Below, one piece after another: positions 17,311-24,995 of a stretch of 34,937 nt of DNA. The translations under genes were made by a program, and so were the position numbers. Position 1 is the stretch's first letter; each line of letters opens with the position of its first letter. The DNA is taken from contig JAAFJQ010000012.1 of NCBI GenBank assembly GCA_013298185.1, positions 1-34,937 of the forward strand, in the 5' to 3' direction. The notes below the pieces were generated by a model. It ran no database searches, had not been told where the DNA came from, and saw only the letters and a list, made by a program, of their open reading frames with translations. The DNA comes from Deinococcales bacterium (GTDB lineage: Bacteria > Deinococcota > Deinococci > Deinococcales > JAAFIG01).

Positions 17311-18807
17311 ATGAAAATCCAGCAACGCCTTTTTCTTCTTTTGGCAGCACTTGTTTTGCAAGTTTCTTGTGGTGTTCAACCAGCCCAGTCACAAACTGTT
17401 GCGCCTACACCTGAACCAATGGCAGTTCAAAGTTACGCCTTTGAAAAAACCGATGGTCCGCTTTTGAACCCAATGAAAGGCTTTAACGTTGGAAAATGGG
17501 ACAGCAATGAGGAATCAACCGTGGCATTTGCCTATATTCCTTGGAAAGATTTTGAACCGAATGACCAAGATTTCACATCGGCGCAAATAGAAAAGCAATG
17601 GGCTTTGGATTGGCATTTGAATAGAACTGGGACAAACAAAAGACATCTTATTCTGCGGATGTATTGCCAATGGGATGGCGCAGAAACCGACAAAACCAAG
17701 TTGGCTTGTCCACCGTGGCTGATGCAAAACGTGGATTTGCTGACTGGCAAAAATCCTTTGGGTGCTAAGGGCGGTACTGTGGTTGATTTCAATAGCCCTT
17801 ATTTTATTGGGCAAGCCAAGGAAATGATTGCGGCGCTTGGTACAAAATTCAACAATGACCCAAGGATTTACGCAATTCAACTTGGCATCATTGGTTATTG
17901 GGGCGAATGGCACGCTTTTCAATTTAAGCCTGATGCTGGAGGGCAGGGTTATAAACTCTTGGATGGCACAAAACAACAAATTTTGGATGCTTACAAAGCT
18001 GCTTTTCCGAATAAATTGCTGATGGGGCGTTACTTGGATGATGCTGTCTTAAGTAAAGACAACAAAGTTGGTTTCCACAACGATTATTTTTGGTCAGGCA
18101 ACAGCCATAACAACGCTTTTGAATACAACGTTGGCGATAAATGGAAACAAGGTCCGATTGGTGGTGAACCACCGCCCGGTCCTGATGGTAGCGAATTTTA
18201 CACCGCAGGAGCAGGTCTGCAATCCATCTTAAGAGCGCATTATTCAACCATGAAAATCGGTGCGTTTTATCGTGAACCTTTTGATGCCACCAAGCATTCA
18301 GAACAGTACCGTCTCGAGCGCGAAGAGTACATCAAAGCCCATAAGAAACTCGGTTATAACTTTCAGATTGAACAAGCCTTGTTTCCTCCTAACCCTCCAA
18401 AGGGAACAAAAACCATTCCGCTCTCGGTTGAAATCAGTAACATTGGTATTGCTCCTTTTTACTACAATTGGGATATTGAATTGGCGCTCTTGCCCGAGAC
18501 TTCTGACAAACCGCTTGTTGTAACCAAATCAACCCAACAATTAACAAGTTTCATGCCAGAGCAGGAAAACACAGTTGCTGTGAGTATAGCCATCGAAGCA
18601 CAAAGCCAAGGTACATATCGTTTAGCCATTCGGATGGTGCAACCCGGTGCAACCGCTAACAAAACCACCGCCTGGAATTTGGCAGCCCGTAACACATACA
18701 TTGAATTTGCCAATAAGCTCTCGGTCATTCCCGCCAGTTGGGATGCAAACCGTGCTTTGCAAGGCGGTTGGTCAGTTTTGGGCAACATCACCATCCTCGA
18801 GAAATAA
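17311..18807 (+). CDS. DUF4832/DUF4874-type secreted protein
   Basis: Lipoprotein-like start; NPMKGFNVGKWD...HLILRMYCQWDG...IQLGIIGYWGEWHAF; C-terminal TKTIPLSVEISNIGIAPFYYNWDIELAL. Confidence 0.8.
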   Translation: MKIQQRLFLLLAALVLQVSCGVQPAQSQTVAPTPEPMAVQSYAFEKTDGPLLNPMKGFNVGKWDSNEESTVAFAYIPWKDFEPNDQDFTSAQIEKQWALDWHLNRTGTNKRHLILRMYCQWDGAETDKTKLACPPWLMQNVDLLTGKNPLGAKGGTVVDFNSPYFIGQAKEMIAALGTKFNNDPRIYAIQLGIIGYWGEWHAFQFKPDAGGQGYKLLDGTKQQILDAYKAAFPNKLLMGRYLDDAVLSKDNKVGFHNDYFWSGNSHNNAFEYNVGDKWKQGPIGGEPPPGPDGSEFYTAGAGLQSILRAHYSTMKIGAFYREPFDATKHSEQYRLEREEYIKAHKKLGYNFQIEQALFPPNPPKGTKTIPLSVEISNIGIAPFYYNWDIELALLPETSDKPLVVTKSTQQLTSFMPEQENTVAVSIAIEAQSQGTYRLAIRMVQPGATANKTTAWNLAARNTYIEFANKLSVIPASWDANRALQGGWSVLGNITILEK

Positions 18808-18878
18808 TGTCCCTAACTACCAAATAAATGTGCGCCAAGCACATTTGCTTGGTAACAAAAAAGCGCACGATACGCAGT

Positions 18879-19907
18879 ATGCAGAGCGCCATTCCTAAAC
18901 CAGTCGAACAAAAACCATTCTCGAGCAGTCACGCCCTTTGGGGTGGGGTGATTTTTAGTTTTTTATTCACGGCTCTGATTTGGGCATTGGGCGACCGCCT
19001 GAACAGCATTCGGCTTTTGCCAGATACAGGCGTGGCACATTACTATTGGAAACTACCAGAACCAACCGTCTGGACTCGAGCCAGTGTTTGGGTTCTGTAC
19101 GTGCTGCACCAAGTCGCTATTTGGTGGACAATCTGGTACGCCCAAACCAAAGTGGCGAAGTACACCACAGGTTTGCATCGCATTAACATCATTGCGCTGG
19201 GCTTGAATGCGCTATTTGTGACCTTGCACTTGGTTCAAACCCATTTATTCTACGATGGCTTAGCCCAAGATGTCAGTATTTTCTCGAGCCAAGGCAGTGT
19301 GATTGTGCTGCTGGTCATGGTTTTAATCATGGAAAACAAACGCCGAGGCATGTTCTTTGGTAAACCCGCGCCTTTAAGCACCGAAGTAATTAACTTCATC
19401 AAAAAGTACCATGGTTATTTCTTCGCGTGGGCAACGATTTACACCTTTTGGTATCACCCAATGGTCAGCACCCCCGGGCATTTGATTGGCTTTATTTATA
19501 CGTTTTTACTGATCCTCCAAGGCAGCTTGTTCTACACTCGAGCGCATGTCAACCGTTGGTGGACGTTCTCGCTCGAGTTCAGTGTGTTGCTGCACGGCAC
19601 ACTGGTCGCCATTGGGCAAGGCAATGGCATCTGGGCAATGTTTGCTTTTGGTTTCGCTGGTATTTTAGTGGTTACACAAATGTACGGCATCAACATTCCA
19701 CAATGGTCAAGGTTTACGATTCTCGGGGTTTACTGCGCGGCAGTTTTGTATGTTTACTCAATCCGTGGTTGGGATAAGCTCAACGAAATTGTACGAATCC
19801 CGATCATTGACTACCTGCTGGTGTTTGTTTTGACTGCTTTAGTCTGGTTAGGAATTTGGGTAGCGAAAAAAATCAATCCAAAAATCAGTTTTGCTACTAG
19901 AAGCTAG
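18879..19907 (+). CDS. Multi-pass membrane protein of unknown function
   Basis: Many hydrophobic segments, e.g. ALWGGVIFSFLFTALIWALG, FAFGFAGILVVTQMYGI, LLVFVLTALVWLGIWVAKK. ORF opens at 18828 inside a hairpin; ATG 18879 preferred. Confidence 0.8.
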   Translation: MQSAIPKPVEQKPFSSSHALWGGVIFSFLFTALIWALGDRLNSIRLLPDTGVAHYYWKLPEPTVWTRASVWVLYVLHQVAIWWTIWYAQTKVAKYTTGLHRINIIALGLNALFVTLHLVQTHLFYDGLAQDVSIFSSQGSVIVLLVMVLIMENKRRGMFFGKPAPLSTEVINFIKKYHGYFFAWATIYTFWYHPMVSTPGHLIGFIYTFLLILQGSLFYTRAHVNRWWTFSLEFSVLLHGTLVAIGQGNGIWAMFAFGFAGILVVTQMYGINIPQWSRFTILGVYCAAVLYVYSIRGWDKLNEIVRIPIIDYLLVFVLTALVWLGIWVAKKINPKISFATRS

Positions 19908-19926
19908 TGGGTCGTCCAGCTTCTAG
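19897..19926. repeat. CTAGAAG heptad inverted repeat
   Basis: CTAGAAGCT-AGTGGGTCGTCC-AGCTTCTAG between convergent genes. Confidence 0.7.
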
Positions 19927-19929
19927 CTT

Positions 19930-20412
19930 TTACACCCTGAATGACTCGCTAGAAAACAGCACCGTGGCTCGAGTTTGAACGTGCATCGGGGCTAGACCTT
20001 CGGAGGTCTTAAAGGTAATGCCAACATTCTCAGGAGCCGTCTCGAGCAGCGCCGCCAAATGATCGCGCATGGTGTCACGCAAACTGCCGAGCTTGGGGCG
20101 ATCAAGTGTCACCACCACAGCCAAATTGATAATCTCAAGACCTGCACTCTTGGTACGCTGCAAGCAGTCTTTTAAGATAATGCTCGAGTCCATCCCATGC
20201 CATTTAGGGTCGGTGTCAGGGTAGAGCTTGCCAATATCACCCAATGCCAAACTCGAGAGCAGCGCATCCGAAACCGCATGAAGCACCGCGTCGCCGTCCG
20301 AATGGGCAATTGCGCCATGGGGTGCATCTGGAATCTCGAGTCCCGCCAAAATGAGCTTGCGCCCGACCTCGAGCCTGTGTGCATCTTCACCGTAACCAAT
20401 TCGGGTATTCAT
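19930..20412 (-). CDS. ispF: 2-C-methyl-D-erythritol 2,4-cyclodiphosphate synthase
   Basis: [61 protein letters not shown]...[17 protein letters not shown]. Start 20412, TATTCT 6 nt upstream. Confidence 0.95.
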   Translation of the reverse strand: MNTRIGYGEDAHRLEVGRKLILAGLEIPDAPHGAIAHSDGDAVLHAVSDALLSSLALGDIGKLYPDTDPKWHGMDSSIILKDCLQRTKSAGLEIINLAVVVTLDRPKLGSLRDTMRDHLAALLETAPENVGITFKTSEGLAPMHVQTRATVLFSSESFRV

Positions 20413-20460
20413 GGTGGAAGAATAACGTTTTGGGTTGGGCTTCTCGAGCCACAAATAAAA

Positions 20461-20488
20461 GGCGGGCGAGGCAAGCCCCGCCCCTACG
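20461..20488. repeat. Degenerate hairpin repeat unit of the CGTAGGGG family
   Basis: GGCGGGCGAGGCAAGCCCCGCCCCTACG: GC-rich imperfect inverted repeat ending in CCCCTACG. Confidence 0.6.
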
Positions 20489-20581
20489 GGTGATTTTTTG
20501 TGCTATTGACAACAGATTTTTACTTTTCACCTTTTTTACTTTTCACCCTCTATTTAACCTCGAGTCCAAAAAAACTGTCCT

Positions 20582-20610
20582 TTGCCCAACTGCACCGCCC
20601 GTGCTAAACT
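20582..20610 (+). promoter_or_regulatory. rplM-rpsI promoter
   Basis: TTGCCC - 17 bp - TAAACT (with TGc before the -10). Confidence 0.65.
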
Positions 20611-20755
20611 TCTGCCTCGGCTTGGTCTTTGGTAGAGGTACAAGCCACCGGCAACACCGCCCGGACAAACCCTCGAGACGACGTTCCCCCGAGCTGGCAT
20701 CTCGAGCCACAAAGCGGCTAATGCACACCTTCGTGTGCTTATTCGGAGATATATC

Positions 20756-21205
20756 ATGTTCAAAACGTACCTGCCCACCAAAACCGACCCTCGTTGGGTT
20801 GTCGTTGACGCGGCTGGCATGACCCTTGGTCGTCTTGCTACCCAAATCGCCACACTGATTCGTGGTAAACACAAACCCGATTACACCCCACACATGGGCA
20901 ATGGCGATTTTGTGATTGTGGTCAATGCCGAAAAAGTGGTTTTGACCGGTAACAAAATGAGCGGCAAAGTCTACACCCGTTACAGTGGCTACCCCGGCGG
21001 TTTGAAACTCGAGCCAGCCAATATCGCCATTGACAAGCACCCAGAGCGCGTGATCGAACACGCCGTTTTCGGAATGCTGCCCAAGGGTCGTTTGGGACGC
21101 GCCATGCACACCCACTTAAAAGTCTACAAAGGTGAAACCCACCCTCACGCGGCTCAAAAACCCGTGACGCTTGCATTGCCATACGGCAAAAATGAGGTGA
21201 AATAA
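20756..21205 (+). CDS. rplM: 50S ribosomal protein L13
   Basis: [67 protein letters not shown]...MLPKGRLGR. Confidence 0.97.
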   Translation: MFKTYLPTKTDPRWVVVDAAGMTLGRLATQIATLIRGKHKPDYTPHMGNGDFVIVVNAEKVVLTGNKMSGKVYTRYSGYPGGLKLEPANIAIDKHPERVIEHAVFGMLPKGRLGRAMHTHLKVYKGETHPHAAQKPVTLALPYGKNEVK

Positions 21206-21597
21206 TGGCAGTCGAGATGTTTTACGGCACAGGTCGCCGCAAGGCGAGCGTAGCTCGAGTTTTTTTGAAAACAGGTGAAGGTCGGATTACCGTGAACGAC
21301 AAGGATTTCCAAGATTATTTCCGTGGAATCCTCCGCGCCCTGCAAGCCCTCGAGCCTTTGCGTGCCACAGGTGCAGTTGGTCGTTTTGATGCCCGTATCA
21401 CCGTCGAAGGCGGCGGTCCAAGCGGTCAAATTGACGCGATTAAACTTGGTTTAGCTCGCGCCCTTGTGCGCTTAGACGTGGACAACCGCGCTAAGCTCAA
21501 ACCAGCAGGCTTACTGACCCGCGACCCACGCGAAGTCGAAAGCAAAAAAGCAGGTTTGAAGAAAGCCCGTCGCGCTCCGCAATTCAGCAAGCGTTAA
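21205..21597 (+). CDS. rpsI: 30S ribosomal protein S9
   Basis: YGTGRRKASVARVFL...GGGPSGQIDAIKLGLARAL...LLTRDPREVESKKAGLKKARRAPQFSKR; TAATG overlap with rplM. Confidence 0.97.
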   Translation: MAVEMFYGTGRRKASVARVFLKTGEGRITVNDKDFQDYFRGILRALQALEPLRATGAVGRFDARITVEGGGPSGQIDAIKLGLARALVRLDVDNRAKLKPAGLLTRDPREVESKKAGLKKARRAPQFSKR

Positions 21598-21620
21598 GAC
21601 AAAAGTCAAAAGCGAAAGTC

Positions 21621-21653
21621 AAAAGGCGAAGGAAAACCTTCGCCTTTTTTTTG
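21621..21653 (+). terminator. Intrinsic terminator after rpsI
   Basis: AAAAGGCGAAGG-AAAA-CCTTCGCCTTTTTTTT: 12-bp perfect stem plus T-run. Confidence 0.95.
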
Positions 21654-21811
21654 CTTCTATTTTCCAAGCAGTTGCAAGTGCAGCATGATGAACAAACAGT
21701 TTAACAGCTTTTGGTTGGCACCATTGTTCTGTTCGTACTCGCATAGCTCGGAAATTCTTTAGAATTTCTGAATTTGCTGTAACATCCCAAAAATGGTGCT
21801 AGAATTCTCGC

Positions 21812-22024
21812 ATGACCTTAGAGATTAACACTCAAGCTGCACAGAAACTCGAGGCGTACCGAGTCAAAGTTGGGTTGACTCATTCAGATGCGATTCTAAA
21901 ATTGATACAAGTAGCAGAAATTGAAGCAGCTTTTGATAGACTCGAGGAGACTCCTGAAATCCCTAACGAACTCGCTTCAGAACTAGCACTCGAGGCAGTC
22001 AGGTCGTATCGCAGTCGAACATAA
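21812..22024 (+). CDS. Putative antitoxin of PIN toxin
   Basis: 70-aa ORF overlapping PIN gene by 1 nt (TAATG); TAGAAT 6 nt before ATG. Confidence 0.65.
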   Translation: MTLEINTQAAQKLEAYRVKVGLTHSDAILKLIQVAEIEAAFDRLEETPEIPNELASELALEAVRSYRSRT

Positions 22025-22455
22025 TGGCTCGTTTGGCTTTTGATACCAACGTGCATATCTCGTATCTGCTTGGTGGGCAAGGTGCGAAAAAATTATTTCA
22101 CCTTTGGCGTTTGAAAAAATTTGATTTGTATATCAGCAAGTTTCAAATCGAAGAAATCATTGGTGTGATCGAGCATTATTTTCAGAACAAAGATTCCAGA
22201 CAACAAATCAGCCCAGAAAAACAAGGCGATTTGTTATTGCTCCTTCAAAACCGCGCTGTGATTGTCGCCAACCGACGTTACGGGCAGCGTTCACCTGATA
22301 CTGACGACGATTGGATTATTGGTATTGCCATCGAAGCTCGAGCTGAGGTCTTGGTGACACAAAACACCAAGGATATTTATCCATCATTGATTCGTCCTTC
22401 GGAGAGCATTCAAATCATGACGATTGCTGAGGTTTTGGTCTATCTCGAAAGCTGA
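22024..22455 (+). CDS. PIN domain toxin (putative TA toxin component, PIN family)
   Basis: MARLAFDTNVHISYLLGGQGAKKLFHLW...SPDTDDDWIIGIAIEARAEVLVTQNTKDI. Confidence 0.85.
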   Translation: MARLAFDTNVHISYLLGGQGAKKLFHLWRLKKFDLYISKFQIEEIIGVIEHYFQNKDSRQQISPEKQGDLLLLLQNRAVIVANRRYGQRSPDTDDDWIIGIAIEARAEVLVTQNTKDIYPSLIRPSESIQIMTIAEVLVYLES

Positions 22456-22550
22456 TTCCCGAGGAAATCAAACTCGAGACCACTGACTCGAGACCAACAA
22501 AAACACTGTCATTCATCCACTGATTGACCAGTGTCGCGCTGCCAAAAACC

Positions 22551-22572
22551 CATGCGACGCTCATGCGACGCG
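22551..22572 (+). promoter_or_regulatory. 11-bp tandem repeat x2 upstream of beta-barrel gene
   Basis: CATGCGACGCT CATGCGACGCG; CATACT -10-like box 8 bp downstream. Confidence 0.5.
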
Positions 22573-22640
22573 CCCCCGTGCATACTACCCGCATCGCTCG
22601 AGAGCAAGACAAAAATAAAAGACTCGAGTTCGGAGGACGT

Positions 22641-23099
22641 ATGAAAAAATGGTTTTTGATCTTGGTGGCAGTAATGGGTTTCTCGAGCTTGGCTGGCGCA
22701 CAAAAATTCTCAGTCGGTGGTGGTTTAACCAGCCAATTCCAAAGTGGTTTTGTGCTTGGTTTTGGACTGAACTTAGGCGCTGAAGACCTCGTGAAATTCA
22801 GCAAAGACTTTGGTTTGGATGCTCGAGTTGACATTGAAGGTTCTTTTATACCCGGTGGATTCTTGTTCGGTGCAGGGATTGGTGTTTTTGCTTCGTACCA
22901 AATCGCCTCTGATATTGACATTTACTTTGGACCTCGAGCCATTATTCTGCTTTCTCCAGCCACAGGATTTGGTTTTGGTGCGTTGCTCGGTGTGCGTTTT
23001 GACTGGACCAACACAATTGGAACGTACCTCGAGACAAGATTCTTGTTCGTACCAGCTTTTGATTACCAAGCTGCCCTTGGCTTCCGCATCCTGCTCTAA
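22641..23099 (+). CDS. Secreted/outer membrane beta-barrel-like protein
   Basis: Signal peptide MKKWFLILVAVMGFSSLAGAQ, alternating hydrophobic/Gly strands; SD GGAGG. ORF opens at 22524. Confidence 0.7.
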   Translation: MKKWFLILVAVMGFSSLAGAQKFSVGGGLTSQFQSGFVLGFGLNLGAEDLVKFSKDFGLDARVDIEGSFIPGGFLFGAGIGVFASYQIASDIDIYFGPRAIILLSPATGFGFGALLGVRFDWTNTIGTYLETRFLFVPAFDYQAALGFRILL

Positions 23100-23110
23100 G
23101 TCTGATTCTT

Positions 23111-23139
23111 GAGGCTCGAGAAATCCCAACTCGAGCCTC
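23111..23139 (+). terminator. Hairpin after beta-barrel gene (possible terminator)
   Basis: GAGGCTCGAG-AAATCCCAA-CTCGAGCCTC perfect 10-bp stem; no good T-run. Confidence 0.5.
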
Positions 23140-23187
23140 GGATTCAAAAAGATCTTTCGCCCTCTCTCGAGCTTCAAAGGAGTTGTT

Positions 23188-23487
23188 ATGTTCGCTAGAA
23201 TCATCACCAGTCAAATGAAAGTCAGTCATATTGATACCGCCGCCAGTATTTGGCAGAAATCCGCAACCGAGGACTTAAAACCAATGAATGGTTTCAAAGG
23301 CAGTTACGTGAACGCTGACCGAACAAGCGGTAAAACCGTTGTGGTGAGCTTCTGGGACACCGAAGCGGATGCCCAAGCCGTTAGCTCGAGTGGGACGTAC
23401 CAAAAAATCTCTGAACTCCTCAAAGACCACATTGACGAAAGCGTACCCCCTCAACTCGAGATTCTTGAGGTTGTAGCCCACGTTTAA
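23188..23487 (+). CDS. Antibiotic biosynthesis monooxygenase (ABM)-like small protein
   Basis: MFARIITSQMKVSHIDTAASIWQKS...KGSYVNADRTSGKTVVVSFWDTEADAQAV; SD AAAGGAG. Confidence 0.7.
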   Translation: MFARIITSQMKVSHIDTAASIWQKSATEDLKPMNGFKGSYVNADRTSGKTVVVSFWDTEADAQAVSSSGTYQKISELLKDHIDESVPPQLEILEVVAHV

Positions 23488-23536
23488 TTCGTTTTTTCGC
23501 CTCGAGCCTTAACACGGCAATAGCAAAGAGCAGACT

Positions 23537-23602
23537 GGGCGATCACGAGGATCGCCCCTACGTTAAAAATCATGTTCTGTAGGGGCGAACTTTATGTTCG
23601 CC
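23537..23602. repeat. Paired inverted hairpin repeat element
   Basis: GGGCGATC-ACGAG-GATCGCCC-CTACG ... GTAGG-GGCGAAC-TTTAT-GTTCGCC; same facing architecture as 5547-5615. Confidence 0.85.
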
Positions 23603-23684
23603 TTGCACGAAAGCCAAATGCTTCATCTTGCCAATCAACCGTTTTTCGTCTCGAGCCTTGACTCAAAAACCTTAAAGGAGCGCC

Positions 23685-23864
23685 ATGTTAGACAATCTCA
23701 ATCTTGTTTTCCCAGTTATTGAAAATCAAGAAACCAGACTCGAGCATGACGTGGCTCGAGAACAAACAGTGCCACCGCATCCAGCCGATGAAATCAGCCT
23801 TCAGCCAAATTATTGGCAAACGGATATAACCAGTTATTTCTTGGTGCAGTTCAGCTCGTTTTAA
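23685..23864 (+). CDS. Small ORF (59 aa), unknown function, not in supplied ORF track
   Basis: Manual translation MLDNLNLVFPVIENQETRLEHDVAREQTVPPHPADEISLQPNYWQTDITSYFLVQFSSF*; SD AAAGGAG upstream. Confidence 0.5.
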   Translation: MLDNLNLVFPVIENQETRLEHDVAREQTVPPHPADEISLQPNYWQTDITSYFLVQFSSF

Positions 23865-23904
23865 CGACCCTAAGCCCTCTTTCAACAAGTACAAGGAGAA
23901 TCAA

Positions 23905-24036
23905 ATGGAATACATCGCTCGCTACAGAATCAAACCGAAGAAAGCTGGAGAGTTTCGCAAGTGGCTCTTGGACAACCATGCCAAGCTCGAGACGGCTGTT
24001 CCGGAGGGCTGGACGTATTTGGGAACTTTGCAATAA
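23905..24036 (+). CDS. Small ORF (43 aa), possibly truncated, not in supplied ORF track
   Basis: SD AAGGAG then MEYIARYRIKPKKAGEFRKWLLDNHAKLETAVPEGWTYLGTLQ*; stops just before an inverted repeat. Confidence 0.45.
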   Translation: MEYIARYRIKPKKAGEFRKWLLDNHAKLETAVPEGWTYLGTLQ

Positions 24037-24050
24037 AACGAAGTGAATGT

Positions 24051-24072
24051 AGGGTGGGTTTTTGCCCACCCT
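24051..24072. repeat. Inverted repeat AGGGTGGG/CCCACCCT
   Basis: AGGGTGGG-TTTTTG-CCCACCCT directly after a truncated small ORF. Confidence 0.6.
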
Positions 24073-24083
24073 CAGAAAGCCCC

Positions 24084-24587
24084 TTAATCGGTTGCTATTT
24101 GAGTGCGTTGCGCCGCTCGAGGAATTGGCTTAAATCTCACTTCGAGTTGTTGATGACAGGCTTGGGCAATGTCGCGTAAGCTGCGAACACTGTGACCCCA
24201 GTAAAAAGGGTCTTTCATGCGTACCAGTGCGGCGGGGCTTGTGCCAATGCGCTTGGCAATCACGCGCAGACTTTCACCTGATTTCTCGAGGATTCGTTCA
24301 ATCTCGAGGCTGATTGGATTCATTGGCGCAGGACTGAGCAGTAAACCCTTGGGGCTGATTGGTATGGCAAGTAAGCTGTTCAGAACATCTTTGGGAACAT
24401 CGGCTAGTTTGCCGTAACGTGGTGCAGCCCCACCTGTTTCGTGTAGATAAATGGCTAAACTTTCTTGGGCTTGTTGGATGGCTTCTTCTCGAGTTTCGGC
24501 ATTGGCCAAAAATCCACCCAAAGGAAAATCTGGGCAGGAAATGGTGTAACCGTCGTGGTTGTGATGAATAACGCAAAGGTATTCCAT
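24084..24587 (-). CDS. hicB: HicB-type antitoxin with C-terminal HTH
   Basis: MEYLCVIHHNHDGYTISCPDFPLGGFLANAETREEAIQQAQESLAIYL plus XRE-like EIERILEKSGESLRVIAKRIGTSPAALVRM. Confidence 0.85.
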   Translation of the reverse strand: MEYLCVIHHNHDGYTISCPDFPLGGFLANAETREEAIQQAQESLAIYLHETGGAAPRYGKLADVPKDVLNSLLAIPISPKGLLLSPAPMNPISLEIERILEKSGESLRVIAKRIGTSPAALVRMKDPFYWGHSVRSLRDIAQACHQQLEVRFKPIPRAAQRTQIATD

Positions 24588-24604
24588 AATCTCCTTAAAG
24601 GGGT

Positions 24605-24772
24605 TCAGAGTTTTTTAACGGCTCGCTCAGCCCATTTTTTGACTTCTTTGCCTTTGTGAATCGGTAGGATGAACTGTTCATCGCCTCGTTTCCAAATTTC
24701 ATGGCTTCCTGTTTGTCGTTCTACTTCAAATCCCAGTTCTTCGAGCCTTCGCCGCGCCTCGTGGATTTTCAT
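24605..24772 (-). CDS. hicA: HicA-type toxin, not in supplied ORF track (55 aa)
   Basis: Manual translation: MKIHEARRRLEELGFEVERQTGSHEIWKRGDEQFILPIHKGKEVKKWAERAVKKL*; conserved GSHxxW...P.H; directly upstream of hicB. Confidence 0.85.
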   Translation of the reverse strand: MKIHEARRRLEELGFEVERQTGSHEIWKRGDEQFILPIHKGKEVKKWAERAVKKL

Positions 24773-24801
24773 TCTCGCCCCTTCATTTGGCTTCGACTAT
24801 A

Positions 24802-24817
24802 TTATCAAAGTTGATAA
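24802..24817 (-). promoter_or_regulatory. hicAB operator palindrome within promoter spacer
   Basis: TTATCAA-CT-TTGATAA; reverse strand TTGCAT-N17-TAATAT promoter has the palindrome in its spacer. Confidence 0.65.
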
Positions 24818-24995
24818 CACAATGCAAAGGTAAGTCTGAAATTTTTTTGCCCTCGAGTCAATACGTCAGCATTGCCACCAAAATTCCCAGAATCTCGGGT
24901 AATTCTTCCAAGTCATAAGAAGGCTTATCCACGGTTAAAACGTTCTGCTCGAGGTGCAAGAGAGTCAAGCCAGACAACTTGTGTTACAGTGATTT

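Noticed and set aside
20543-21115. 190-aa minus-strand ORF
   Set aside because: Antisense to rplM and its leader.
22503-22534. ACACTG...CAGTGT inverted repeat as terminator
   Set aside because: Short stem, long loop and no T-run; not strong enough to call.
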